Source: Chinchilla lanigera (lineage: Eukaryota > Chordata > Mammalia > Rodentia > Chinchillidae). From it: DNA of 64,000 nt. The notes under the pieces are model-generated. The model did not search any database, had not been told where the DNA came from, and saw nothing but the letters and a program-made list of their open reading frames with translations. Position 1 is the stretch's first letter; the number at the start of each line of letters is the position of its first letter. Of this stretch, positions 1-11,100 are shown one piece after another. A program made the position numbers and the translations under genes. The DNA lies in NCBI RefSeq assembly GCF_000276665.1, contig NW_004955475.1:7359017-7423016 (forward strand), given 5' to 3'.

Positions 1-304
1 AAGGCATACTTTCTCAAGATCTGTGAGGTATGTTAACGGTAGTTGTCCCTCAGACAAAGGGCTTCTATCTAGAACATATAAAGAATTAAAAAATATCAGC
101 CCCTCCAAATTCAAAGACCCAATTCAAAAATGGGCAGCTGAGATGAATAAACACTTCTCAGACAAGGAGATACAAATTGCAAATAAATATATGAGAAAAT
201 ATTCAACATCATTAGTCATTTAAGAAATGCAAATTAAACCAACACTGAGACTGCACCTTACCCCAGTAAGAAAGGCTAGCATTAGGAAATCAACCAATAA
301 CAAT
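1..304 (+). mobile_element. L1 ORF2 3' fragment with inverted 5' end
   Basis: Positions 23-223 translate to the C-terminal part of L1 ORF2p (SDKGLLSRTYKEL, then [16 protein letters not shown]), followed by the usual TSLVI / EMQIK stretch broken by a stop at about 222. The first ~37 bases instead match the opposite strand of L1 ORF2 (compare 27675-27705), so the junction near 38 is a 5' inversion of the twin-priming type, cut off by the window edge. L1 similarity stops near 304. This is a dead fragment. Confidence 0.85.
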
Positions 305-352
305 AGACTACATGCCTTTTACATGGAGGGATATTCATGAGTCTTGGTAGAA

Positions 353-592
353 TGTTATGGCTTGCATCCAGGGAAAGACAGGCTGGTTGCTGTGGATTAT
401 TTCATCACTGTCTTCTGCCTGCTTTTCCATGGTCTATTTCTTCTCTGTGATGCCCCTCTGCTACCCAACCTGCCTTGGAACCTGCCGACTATAGACTAAA
501 ACTCTATAAACAGTGAGGTGAAATAAACCTTTCCTCCTTTAATTTGTGGGTTGTGAGTATTTTGTCTCGGCAATGAGAAAATAACTAAGACA
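353..592 (+). mobile_element. ERVL-MaLR LTR, internally shortened
   Basis: It starts TGTTATGGCTTG and ends ATAACTAAGACA, as the other MaLR LTRs in the window do. The polyadenylation region (AAATAAACC at about 521) and the TTTTGTCTCGGCAATGAGA tail are clear. At 240 bp it is shorter than the ~350-bp copies at 33544 and 4270, so part of the U3 is missing. No clear target duplication flanks it. Confidence 0.75.
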
Positions 593-812
593 TGTACGCT
601 TACTTTATTAGCTAGTATGTAGTCTATTTTGAAGAAAGTATAATGTGAGGCTAAAAAAAAGAACGTGTACTCTGTTGTGGGGGTGAACACTCTGTACATA
701 ACAATTAAGTTCATTTGTTTGATTATTTGGTTCAATTCTGATATTTATTTGTTAATTTTTGTTTAGTTGATCTGTTCCCTTGTGATAATGGGATGTTGAG
801 ATTTCAACCTCC
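593..812 (-). mobile_element. L1 ORF2 endonuclease-region fragment (minus)
   Basis: The minus strand matches the L1 ORF2 endonuclease region, as at 29930-30140 in the fuller copy. It continues beyond the LTR-B insertion at 1456-2314 and 2688-4234, so these three blocks are one old L1 split by two LTR insertions. Reading frames are broken. Confidence 0.75.
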
Positions 813-1455
813 CTGTGGGGAAAATTAATAGTCAACTTGTTGAAAATTCCCAGGTGATTTGAGTCAGAATAGTTGCTGGAATGGTGTAAAAGTAGAACAG
901 GAGGGAAGGATTTTATTGTTGATTTCTCTTAGAGAAGCTTCAGCTGTTCTCTTTGGCTGAGCTCAGGTCTTCACTTTCACAGAGATGGCTGCTGTTCTCT
1001 TGGGAGGAGCTCTGGTCTTTGCCTTCACTTTGAGTGTTATCTTTTCGCCTTTGGCACAGACACTTTGGCTGGGAGCTCTGATCTTCACCTTTGCCTTGGG
1101 TGTCATTTCTTAGTTTTTGGTGCAAATTCTTAGGCTTCCAGCATCAACTTTTCAGCCTGCCAGCACAGACTCTTTAGTCTCCAGCACAGATCCTTCAGTC
1201 TTCCATCGCAGACTTGTCAGCCTCCTAGTGCAAATTTTCAGGGGAGTTTGTGGTTGACTCTAGGCCTTCTGCTGGTCTCATATGGGATGCTGCCATGGGA
1301 TCTGGGCCCCTCAAACTGGATCCCTCAGATCTCTACTATGCGGAAAATCTCTTGCACTCTTCTACATTTGATTCTGTGGGCAGATATTGTAGGCTACTCT
1401 TGCAAATTTCTGAGTCCTGCATTAAATCTTTTCTCTGCAAACACTGACTAATAGA
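813..1455 (+). mobile_element. LTR-B family solo LTR
   Basis: About 640 bp, homologous to 22416-23028 and 39809-40430 on the plus strand and to 9541-10021 on the minus strand. Shared landmarks are GTCAACTTG near the start, a TATA-like GTAAAAGTAG at about 888, the CTTCAGCTGTTCTCTTTGGC block, serial CTCCAGCACAGA-type phrases, and CATTAAATC near the 3' end. The direct repeat CCTCC lies at 808-812 and 1456-1460, consistent with a 5-bp target duplication. It splits an L1. No internal retroviral region is seen. The family name is unknown to me. Confidence 0.65.
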
Positions 1456-2314
1456 CCTCCATCATTGAATTGATGTTATCTGATCTTTTATGCCCATTAG
1501 GGTTTGTTTTATGAAGTTCAGTGTACCATGATTTAGTGCAACCAGTGTTTATAATTATTATATCTTCCTGCTCAATAGTTATAGTAACCAATGTGTAATG
1601 TCTTTCTTGGCCTCTTTTCATCAACTTTGGTTTGAAATCCAATTTGTTTGAAAACAGGATTGCTACTCTTGCTTGTTTTCATGATCCCAATGCATGACAT
1701 ATTGTTTTCTGCCCATTGATTTTTTTTAGTCTGTGAATGTATTTTTATGTTAAATATGTTTCTTGAATATAGCATGCCATTTGGATTTTCTTCCTTGATC
1801 CTTTCTGCTAATTTGTGTCTTTTGATTGATGGGTTCAGTCCATTTACATTGACAGTTATAATCAATAGATATTGACTTATTCTTGTCATTATATTAATTT
1901 CCTGTTACTATTTTGCTTTCTTCCCTTCTACTTGTTACCCCTACCTGATTAATTTCTTTTATTGATCCTTTTTTGCAGTATTAGCTCCCTTGATTTTTCT
2001 AGGATATCCTTGAGAAATTTTTGGAGTGTTGATTCAGTGGTCATGAATTTCTTTAGGTTTTCTTTATCATGAAAGAATCTCATTTCTCCATCAACTTTGA
2101 AATATAATTTTGCAGGATATAACAGGCTGAATTAGAAGTTTTTTTAAGAGCTTGAAACACTTCATTCCATGTTCTCCTTGCCTTTAGTGTTTGTGTTGAG
2201 AAATATGTTGTTTTTATGATGGATTTCCCTTTATAGGTGAATCCATTATATTTCCCTAGCAAGATTTAAGATTCTGTTTTGTGTTGTATTTCTTATGTTT
2301 TCATTATTATGTAG
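1456..2314 (-). mobile_element. L1 ORF2 N-terminus and ORF1 3' part (minus)
   Basis: The minus-strand frame at 1572-1889 contains the L1 endonuclease start (ITVNVNGLNPSIKRHKLAER) and continues in a decayed state. The upstream part (about 1900-2314) corresponds to the ORF1-ORF2 junction of the fuller L1 at 30540-30960. Stops and frameshifts make it inactive. It is interrupted at 2315 by a MaLR LTR and resumes at 2688. Confidence 0.8.
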
Positions 2315-2687
2315 TGTTATGGCTTGTGTGTAAATGTCCTCCTAAAGCTTCATGTGGTCATAGGACTTTTTTTGAGGTGGCTGAATCTAGACAGTGTGAT
2401 GGTAGGATTAAGGTGTGTGATCAGTTCACTACTTTGTTTGGCACTGCCCTAATCCCAACAGCCTAGATAGAGTATAAAAAGTACAGAAAGATGTTGGTAA
2501 GGTTGATTGTTATTGATTTTGCTGTCTTTGACCTGCCATAAACCGTTCTCTGCAAAGCCACCCTGCCCTGGAGCCAGCCAATTATGGACTGAAATCTCTA
2601 CAAATTGTGAACTAAATAAATCTTTCCTGCCTTAACTTTGCACATGGGATATTTTGTCTCAGCAATGACAGAAAAGTAACTAAGGTA
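2315..2687 (+). mobile_element. ERVL-MaLR solo LTR
   Basis: It begins TGTTATGGCTTGTGTGTAAA and ends near AAAAGTAACTAAGGTA, with an AATAAATC signal at about 2615 and the TTTTGTCTCAGCAATGACAG tail. The flanks TGTAG (2310-2314) and TGTGG (2688-2692) match at 4 of 5 bases, consistent with the 5-bp duplications of ERVL-type elements. It is nested in the minus-strand L1. Confidence 0.85.
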
Positions 2688-3330
2688 TGTGGCATAGAGT
2701 GTTTTTTCTGATCATGGCTATTTGTGGTTCTATATGCTTTATTTATCTGAATGTTAAATTCCTTTCTGTGTCTGGAATGTTTTCTGCTATGATTTGTGTA
2801 AACAGGATTTTGTGCCCTTTGTGCTGTTTTCAGATTTTTTATTATTTCCTATTTCTCTTATATCGGTCCTCTTTCTGTCATCTAAAAGCTGTTGGATCCA
2901 TTTTTATGTCCTTTGTTGTTTTTAAGGTATCTCTCATTATGTGATCACTGACCTCAGTCTTGTCCTCTAGATCTGATCCTCTGTCTTTGCATTGGTTGGT
3001 TCTGTTGCTTATACTTTCAATTATGTTTTTGATTTTTTAGGTTTCTATTTGAATGTTTCTTATGGGTTCTTGTTCTTTTTGATGTTGGGCATCCATGTTC
3101 TACATCTCATTCTTTAGTTCTAGTAGTTATTTATTAACATAGTCTGTAGAATCACTAATCATTTATTTCATTAGGGTTGTTTTCTGATTTGTTACATCTT
3201 CTTTAAATTCTCCAACTACCTTGCTGAACTGTTTTATGTCCATTGGTACACTTTCAGATCTATCTGCTGTAATTTATAATTTCCTCCCCGTTGATGCCTC
3301 TTGAACTAGTTTTGGGGGATTCGGAAGTTT
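2688..3330 (-). mobile_element. L1 ORF1 region (minus)
   Basis: Colinear with 30960-31600 of the full-length L1, which encodes ORF1p. The frame is heavily degraded, and the stretch continues into 5' UTR-like sequence at 3331-4234. Confidence 0.7.
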
Positions 3331-4234
3331 GGGGACACTTTTTTTTACTTTAAAGAGAATAAAAATAATAAAAAAGCATTAGAAATGATGCAGAATTTCA
3401 CTGAACAAAATGATAAGAATTCAAAAATGTTATACTGAATACTATTGTCTTCAAATTAGTTTTGTTGCCTTGTTTTTGCATGTTTCTTTTTTTGTTTGTT
3501 TTTGTTTCTTTTTTATTTCACTGGGGTATACAAATTCTTTGCCCTAGTACCCTGTTCTTCAGGAGCAAGTCATAGAACTGTTGTAAATATAGTAACAATA
3601 ATCACATTAAATTTCAACTAGATATTGACAAACCCTAGGAACCACTCCTGAACAGCCCTTAACCTAAACAAATTGGACTATGATTTAAGTGAAGACAATT
3701 CAACCACATTACCATTGACATGTAGTACTTCGGACCATTAATTTATGCTGGGTGTAGGCAGCAGTGCCAGGGCACAAACATACCACTATATTAAATGTCT
3801 TCTTTTTCAAGTCTGTTCCCTTGACTATTACTCCCACTGGATCTGGCCTCCCAGGTTATCCCAGGTGGTCCCCATTTACTTGTCTCCCTCTCCATGCATA
3901 ATTTCCAAGGCTATCTCCTGCCTATTCTTTATGGTAGGTTATCCCTTCAGTCCTGAAGCAAAACTTTTATCCTGGGTGTTCGTCTCTTCTTCAATCAGGT
4001 CAGTCTGTTGGTTTTCACCTCTGTTCTCCTGTGCTATCAAGAACCCAGAGTCTGTGGGTGGGGTGTCCAGTTCAGGGTCCTCCTGACTTGGTGTGGGGCC
4101 AGGCAGAGATTAGCATCATCTGGGGGTAGGGCATCCAGTTCCCTAGTCCTCTTCTACCTCAACATGGGGCCTGCATCATGAGGGGTGCTCAGTACCTAGG
4201 TCCTCCTCTGGCTTGGTGCAGGAGCTACACCTAA
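3331..4234 (-). mobile_element. L1 5' UTR with degenerate monomers (minus)
   Basis: 3331-3730 is AT-rich. 3740-4234 is GC-richer and carries three loosely repeated ~55-70-bp units at about 4050-4230, recognisable by GGGTGTCCAGTT / GGGCATCCAGTT followed by GTCCTCCT / GTCCTCTT. The arrangement resembles rodent L1 promoter monomers, but the repeats are poor. 5' UTR identity is inferred from position just upstream of ORF1. Confidence 0.5.
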
Positions 4235-4269
4235 TCTGCTGATTTTGGATAGAGGTGCTAGGAACATGC
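4235..4269 (+). mobile_element. L1 ORF2 fragment, left of MaLR insertion
   Basis: A short plus-strand L1 ORF2 segment that runs directly into 6571 when the MaLR provirus is removed. Its last five bases, CATGC (4265-4269), are the left copy of the target duplication. Confidence 0.65.
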
Positions 4270-4625
4270 TGTTTTTGTTACTTTTCTCTCGTTGCTGAGA
4301 CAAAATACCCAATGCCCAAAATTAAGGAAGGAAAGGTTTATTTAGCTCACAGTCTGTGGAGGTTTCAGTCCATACTTGGCTGGCTCCCAGGCAGAAGATA
4401 GCAAGGCAACAAGAGCAAGGGGAGAATAGCAGCAAGCAGCCTCTTTCCTCCTTTACAAATAAACAGGCTACCTCCACCCAGGGATCTTGTAGCACTCACA
4501 TAATCTCCATACCTTCCTCTTCCACAGGCGCAAGATGTATTCAAAGTAAGCACCCTGGCTCCCTGCTTAGTCACTTAACCAAACCTCTAGATTCCCCAAG
4601 TTAGCACAATATATAAATCATAACA
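4270..4625 (-). repeat. 3' LTR of the MaLR provirus
   Basis: The partner of 6209-6565, 356 bp, with the same TG...CA ends on the minus strand. Differences between the two LTRs are mostly transitions, in line with ageing after insertion. Confidence 0.88.
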
Positions 4626-4879
4626 AGCCACCCCTTGTCAACTTGGAATCAGACGCATTTCTTTAAACCAGTTTCCAGATACAAAGACATTATATTACAT
4701 TAGAACCACAACATTTTGCCCAAGAAAGACTCATGTATATCCATTTATGCAAAAGGCATTTAGTCCACCTGCAAGAGATGCCAAAGTCCTAACAGTTTCA
4801 GCATTATTGAAAAGTCCAAGTCCCAAGTCTCAGAGATGTAAGGCAAACTCTTTAGTTACAAGCTCCCATACACATGAAA

Positions 4880-6160
4880 AGTTAAGCACTTCCAACATTC
4901 AATGGCACAAAATAAGCAGTACCATTCCAAAAGGTACAAACAGGGGGATACAGAGCATTGGGACCAAAGCAAGTCCAAAATCCAGCAGGACTAACATTAT
5001 GTCCTGTAGTTCCACATCCAGCATCTGAAGCAACTTGTGGCACATTGAGAGCTCCAAAGGGCTTGCATGAGTCCACTCCTACGGCACTTCTGATGGTTAC
5101 AGCTTCCACAGTTTCTCTCTTAAGCCTGCTTTGCTCCCTCCTTGCAGCTTTCCTTAGATGATCCATGTCCCTGGCTTTTCTAAACTTCTGAGGTCTCTAG
5201 TGCCCCTTTTGCTTCACACTCACAGCTTCACACATTGCCGCTGCAGGGGCATACTGCCTGGCCTCCCAGGCCTTCTGAAATCTGGGTGGAAGCCTCTTTA
5301 ACCTCAGAACTCTTGCATTCTCCATGTTTCTAAAGCCAAGGCCATGTGGATGATGCCAAGGTCTGCTGCCACCTGGAGCATAGCCAAGATTTCCTTTCTC
5401 TTGGCCATAGGGGCCGAGTGGCTGGATCCCTGGGCACTCTGAATCCAATTCTGAGGAACAAATTTTCTATGCTGCTGCCATTCTGGAACCTGGTGTGGCT
5501 GCCACTGCCATTCTGAAACATCGCGCTCTGCAGCTTCCTTCTCAAGGCCAGGTCTTTTGCCTTCGCAGTTTTGAGGCTGCAAAGGGTAGAGACTTGCTGC
5601 TTGCCGTGCCCTCAAGCCATCTTTTCCATTCTCTTGTTCCTTCTCAGCAATAGAGATCGCCTCAGCCTTATCTTTGCAGTCCACAGCTTTACTGGAGCTT
5701 CCTTTCTGGCCAAACTCACAACATTTTAAATCATCCTGCTGGGCTCTTTGCTCTTGATTCTCAATATAAATCTGGCTAAAAGCCCCCAACAATAGTCATG
5801 CCACCGCCTCAACATTCGACTGCCTTGAAATTTCTTTTGCCAGATTAACCAGTCTGCTGCTGCCCTTAATCTCAGTCTTAGGCAAAGTCTCTGGACACGA
5901 GCAAAATGCAGACAAACTTTCTGTCAAGCTATAACACACATCATCTGGAGTCCAACAACCAGTGCAGTACTTCCCAGTAGAAACCTCCCAAACCTCATCT
6001 TTACCAGCAGGATTTCTATTAGCTTTCTGATCTTCTGAGCTCTGACCAGAATCTCCCAAACAGAATAGCCAAAGGCATTTGAGCTCTGCTCTTTCAGGTG
6101 ACATCTCTGAACCTTCCAAATTCTTCCCACAAGCCATTTCCAAAGGCTCTTGAACCACAT
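4880..6160 (-). pseudogene. Decayed MaLR gag-like region
   Basis: Two adjoining minus-strand frames (5796-6158 and 5304-5792) cover most of the internal region and are broken by stops. The matching stretch of the other MaLR (37103-37610) aligns to the first of them, including the GWKQ-like acidic, Cys-containing segments. No enzymatic motif is visible. MaLR elements lack their own pol and depend on ERVL enzymes; that is family knowledge, not seen here. Confidence 0.6.
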
Positions 6161-6183
6161 GGTCAGATATAGTCGCAGCAACA

Positions 6184-6202
6184 ACCCCACTCCTCTAGTA
6201 CC
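6184..6202 (-). promoter_or_regulatory. Probable tRNA-Leu primer-binding site
   Basis: Just inside the 5' LTR the minus strand reads TGGTACTAGAGGAGTGGGG. This resembles the Leu primer site that names the ERVL group. The same position in the second MaLR (37107) reads TGGTATCAGAAATGAG. Confidence 0.6.
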
Positions 6203-6208
6203 AAATTT

Positions 6209-6565
6209 TGTTTTGGTTACTTTTCTCTTGTTGTTGAGACAAAGTACCCAATGCCCAAAATTAAGGAAGGAAAGGTTTAGTTAGCTCACAGTTTGTGGAA
6301 GTTTCAGTCCATACTTGGCTGGCTCCCAGGCAGAAGATAGCAAAGCAACAAGAGTAAGGGGAGAATAGCAGCAAGCAGCCTCTTTCCTCCTTTACAAATA
6401 AACAGGCTACCCCCATCCAGGGGTCGTGTAGTGCTCACATAAACTCCATGCCTTCCTCTTCCACAGATGCAGGATGTATACAAAGTGAGCATCCTGGATT
6501 CCTTGCTGAGTCACTTAGCCAAACCTCTAGACTCCCCAAGTTGACACAATGTATCAGCCATAACA
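6209..6565 (-). repeat. 5' LTR of the MaLR provirus
   Basis: Read on the minus strand it starts TGTTATGGCTGATAC and ends AAAAGTAACCAAAACA. It contains the CTAAATAAACC-type polyadenylation signal. 357 bp. Confidence 0.88.
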
Positions 6566-6570
6566 CATGC

Positions 6571-7325
6571 ACTGGAGAAAACACATTCTTTTGAATAAAT
6601 AGTGTTAGGAAACTTTCTATATCCATGTACAGACAAGCTGGATTCCTCTCTCATCAATAACAAAAATAAATTCAAAATGGGTGAAAGACTTACATGTGTG
6701 AATTGAAACTATGTAATTATTACAAGAAAAGGTAGTGGAAATGCTTCAAGACATTGCCACAAGTTGTTTTGACAAGGCCCAAAAGGTACAGGAGATAAAA
6801 TCAAAGACAAGTGGGATTACCCCATATTAAAAAACTTCAATACAAAATGTGAACAATTGACAGAGTGCAAAGACAACCTACAGAATTGGGGAAAATATTT
6901 ACAGTTTATACATCTGACAAGGGGTTAATAACCAGAATATACAAAGAACTCCAAAGACAACAGCAGATAAATAACCTGATTTTAAAATAAGCAATAAATA
7001 TCAATAGACATTTTTAAAAGATGTACAAATGTCCAATGAATACATGAAAAAATGTTCAACACTAGTCATCAGGGAAATAAATGCAAATCAAAACCACAGT
7101 GACATTTTATGTAACCCCAGCAAAATGACTAATGTCAAAAAGATTAAAGTTAAGTTATGGTGAGGATGTGGAGAAAACCCTTGCACACTGTTTATGGATA
7201 TTGGTACAACTGTTGTGAAATGAAATATGTACAAAATGGGTATAATAACTATGGAAGGCATTATGGGGATTCCTCAAAAAATTAAAGATAGAAATATCAC
7301 ATGATCCAGCAATTCCACTATCAAG
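6571..7325 (+). mobile_element. L1 ORF2 C-terminal fragment
   Basis: The continuation of 4235-4269 after the MaLR. It covers the SLFNKW-type segment and runs through the C-terminal third of ORF2 with many stops, ending near the IPLL-type segment at about 7320. Inactive. Confidence 0.75.
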
Positions 7326-7344
7326 ACTAGCCTTGCACTAAGCT

Positions 7345-8480
7345 AAACCCTGTGGTTCTAATATTTAAGCAAGTCCAGCCCCTATCATCCTAATAATCAG
7401 GCTCAGCCTCTCATCAGGCCAGGCGCTGAAGCCCCAGACTCAACCTTCATCAGCAAACCCAATTTCCAGTCTGGCAATAGCTCCAAGTTTGGTCCTGTAG
7501 TATAAGACTCAAGACTAACATCTACAAACTCAACTTCCAGGTTTTCCCAGCAACAGGTTAATTCCTGTGGCCAAAGCCTCCTTGGTACCTCCCATGGTGA
7601 CACACAGAGTGGGACCCAGGTTCTAGATACATGGCAATAGACATCAGTACTGGTCCTGCCCTATAGATCTGTCCTCCAGGCCCATAAGTGCGCTGAGCTG
7701 GTTTTCACAGATTCTGTCAAAGACCTAACTTTAATGTTAGTACCTTAGACCTAGTTTTTACAATGGTCCTCACAGATACAAGTTCCAGGTCAGCTCCTTT
7801 GGTCCCAGGCATCACGCTGACATTCATAAACTCGAGCTGCAAATCTGCTCCTGTAGACCCAGACTCCATACTTGCTCCACTGCCAAAAAAGATGCAGATT
7901 CCTTAGGCTCCAATGGACCCCAAATATGGCCTGCTCCAATATATTCTGATGGTAGGTAGGCCTCTATTTGTCTAAGTTTCAAGACTATCCCTTCTGGCTG
8001 CAAGATAGATACTGTAGACCTAGAACAAAGGACTTCCTTTGCAGATGTAGGCTCTATGCTGGCCCTAGTAACACATCTGACTCCAAGGCACAAGCTTCAG
8101 ACTGAAACCCAAGGATGCAAGATCCAGCTTTCCCTAGTGTATGCTAGTTCCAGGATTTCTCTGATGGACCTTGTCACCAGGCATTAACCCTGCACACTTG
8201 GATGTCATGTCCTCCTACATGGTGACCCAGGCACCAGGACAGCCTGCTTATGAACTTAGGCAACAAGCCTGCTGATGGATTCTGTGAGAATACACACTAA
8301 GAAACCTTCAACCAGCTGAATGGTAAAGGGTTTTCCTCAATAAGCTATTATGTAAACATTACAATAGCTGTTTGCTTCTTTGAATTAACAATGTCAATAC
8401 ACTGACAATGTCAATGCAATGTCTATGCATTGACATCAATGCATAGGTAAAAGAGTTGTGAATAATCAGGAAAACATGAA
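7345..8480 (+). mobile_element. 5' UTR of an old L1
   Basis: GC-richer sequence with repeated CCAG and CTCCA-type phrases, immediately upstream of an ORF1/ORF2-like succession on the same strand. The layout resembles the 5' UTR of old mammalian L1 subfamilies. A local direct and inverted repeat cluster sits at 8389-8445. No open reading frame of note. Confidence 0.5.
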
Positions 8481-9320
8481 AATAAAGGAACAAAAGCATC
8501 TGTAACTCACCCTAAAAAAATGAAGATTTATTTACTGTATAACCAATAATTCAAAATAATTATCATAAAAAACCTCAGCAAGCTACAAGGGAATATCAGT
8601 AAACCACTAAACGAAACCAGAAAAATAATACAGAGAATTCTGAAGCTAAGGAACCCAATATAGAAACTGAAATATTCAATAGAGCACTATGAAAACAGAC
8701 TGAAGCAGAAGAAGGAATAAGTGAGATCAAAGACAGGTCATTTGAAATTATATAATCAGAAGAAAAAGTGCAAGAGTGAAGAAATCCTACAAAAATTGTA
8801 AGGCCCCTTAAAGTGAATGAATTTAAGCATAATGAGAGGAACGGAAAAAAAGCAAGAGAGGAGAAAAGATCAGAAAACTTATTTAAATTAATAATAAAAG
8901 CAAATATTACAAATATGTACAGGGAGGTGAGTATCCAGAATCATGACCCAAAGAATCTTAAATAGATTATATTTAAAGAGACCTTCATCATGATATGTTG
9001 TATTCAAACTTTCAAAAGTTAAAGACAAAAATAATTTTGAAAACAACAAGAGAAACACAACTCATTGCATACAAGAAAACTACCATAAGTCTACCAGCCT
9101 ATCTCAATAGGCCAGGAGATGGTGAAATGATAGATGTAAAGTGATGGGGGAAAAAACTCGCTAATCAAGAATACTCTACTAGGGAAATCTTTCAGAAATA
9201 AGAGATAAGGACTTCCTCAAACAAAATCTATGGGAGTTCATCACAATCGTGCATTAGAATTCTAAAATTTAGTTATTGAAGTTTAAGTTAAGGGACATTG
9301 ATTTTTGAACATAAAAACAT
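8481..9320 (+). pseudogene. L1 ORF1 remnant
   Basis: A/G-rich sequence typical of L1 ORF1 coding strands, full of stops. It lies between the 5' UTR-like block and an ORF2 that starts near 9330. The assignment is positional; I see no intact RRM-like segment. Confidence 0.5.
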
Positions 9321-9540
9321 GAAACTATAACTCCATGGTAAAAGCATATGGTCCAGTTGAGAGTACTCCAAACAATACTCAGTGGTATACTGCATCAAGG
9401 AGACCCATTTAACCCAAAAGGAAAATTATAGACTAAAATTCAAAGGATTGCAAATAACATTTCATACAACAGAACCCTGGAAGAAACCAGAATTAGCTAA
9501 GCCATTTCAGACAATGTAGTTTTATCAGCCAGTGCTTACT

Positions 9541-10021
9541 AGTTAACAGATTTAATACAAGATATACAAATATATAAGAATTTACAGAATTGGCTTGCAA
9601 TGGCTGCCTGCAGAGTCAGGCGTGGAAAGGTGCAAGAGGACTGCCTGCCCACTGGAAATCCAAAGGATCTACGTGAAGGGCTGGAGTTCACTGCAGTGTC
9701 TCATGTGAGTCCACACCAGGAAGCCAACAGGTCTGCAATGGAAGGCTAAAGGCTCTGTGCTGGAGGCTGGAGTCATCACTGGAAGGCTGAAGAGTCTGCA
9801 CTGGAAGCCACAATAAGATATCTAAGGTTAGGGAGAAGACTGGAGCTCCTCAAAGAAACAAAAGTGAGCCTTCCATCTTTATTTCCTTTTTATTTCATTC
9901 AGGTGGCAAACCTATTGGTTGCTGTCACTCACAGCCAGGATGGGTCTTCTGCCTTCGGTAAATCCCTTCAACCACACCCAGAAATATGCTGATCTAATTT
10001 AGTTAAGCATTTCTTACTCAA
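9541..10021 (-). mobile_element. LTR-B family copy (minus)
   Basis: The reverse complement contains the family phrases CTTCAGCCTTCCAGTG, CTCCAGCACAGAG, GACTCACATGAGACA and TGTATTAAATCTGTTA in the same order as 39809-40430, with an AATAAAAAGGA TATA-like box at about 9886. It interrupts the L1 endonuclease region. Its ends are approximate. Confidence 0.6.
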
Positions 10022-10963
10022 ATTGACACAGTTATCTATCACGGTGGACTTCGAGCCAGATCTCAACAGAAGAAACAAAGGTCACTGCATAATAGTTAAA
10101 GGACAAATTCAACAGAAAGAAATAACAACTGTAAATATATACACACAAAGTACAGGTATAACCAATGTCATTAGACACAAAGATCAAATGAACATCAAGA
10201 CAATCAGAGTGAGAGACCAGAATTTATCACTTTTGCAAATAAGCAGACGAATGTGACAAAAATGTCAACAAAGAAATAACAAAGTTGTATCTCACCTATA
10301 AACAAATGGACCTAATAGTTATCTACAGAGTGTTCTACACTATGACAAAATTCACATTCTTGTCAGCAGCAAATGAAGCTTCCCCCCCAAATCCACATAA
10401 TAGTACATATAGTTTTCTAAAAGAAATACAAAAACATTAAATTTATCTTATGTATATTATCAAATCATAGTACAGGGAAACTACAGATCAATGGCAAAGA
10501 AACCATAGAAATTACCCCAATCTAGGAATTAAATAACACACTTTGTGTAATCAATAGGTCACAGAGGAAATCAAGGAAGAAACTAGTCTTGAATTCATTG
10601 TTAATGCCAGTAAAATGTATTAGAATCTATGGAACACAATGAAAGCAGTCCTAAGTGGGAAGTTTATTGCTATGAATATCCACATTAGAAAAATAAGGCA
10701 AGCCTAAATAAATAATCTAATGATTTACCTCAAGATCCTAGGAAATAATAACAGTCTGAATCCAAATTTAATAAAAAAAGGAAATTATATATATCAGAGC
10801 AGAAATTAATGAATTTGAGACTAAGACAATAACAGAAAGAATAAGTGAACAGAAGGAAGATGGGGTTCATTGAGAGAATAAACAAAATGGGCAAACCTTA
10901 GCAAAATTTACCAAAAGAAAAAAGAAGTAGCCCATATCAATACAATTAGAAATTAAAAAGGCA

Positions 10964-11062
10964 TAGCCTGGGAACATAGCTCAGTGGTACAGCACTTTCC
11001 TGGCAAGTGTGAGGTCCTCAGTTTGATTCCCTGTACAAAAAAAAAAAAAAAAAAAAAAAAAG
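10964..11062 (+). mobile_element. ID SINE
   Basis: A tRNA-derived head (ATAGCTCAGTGGTACAGCAC, TGGCAAGTGTGAGGTCCT, GTTTGATTCCC) with a long poly(A). TAAAAAGGCA flanks it at 10954-10963 and 11065-11074. Confidence 0.88.
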
Positions 11063-11100
11063 AATAAAAAGGCAAACCACAATGGACACTGCCCAAATCC

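Larger units (their letters stand above)
4270..6565 (-). mobile_element. Complete ERVL-MaLR provirus with two LTRs
   Basis: A 2296-bp non-autonomous LTR retrotransposon lying on the minus strand. It has two LTRs of 356 and 357 bp, at about 90% identity by hand count (~35 differences), around a ~1.58-kb internal region. It is bounded by identical CATGC repeats (4265-4269 and 6566-6570), and removing it rejoins an L1 ORF2. A Leu-type primer-binding site follows the 5' LTR. The internal part has gag-like frames with stops and no pol, as expected for MaLR. Confidence 0.9.

Noticed and set aside
5304..6158. Two adjoining frames as a novel gene
   Set aside because: They match the gag-like interior of the MaLR provirus and recur in the copy at 37103-37610.
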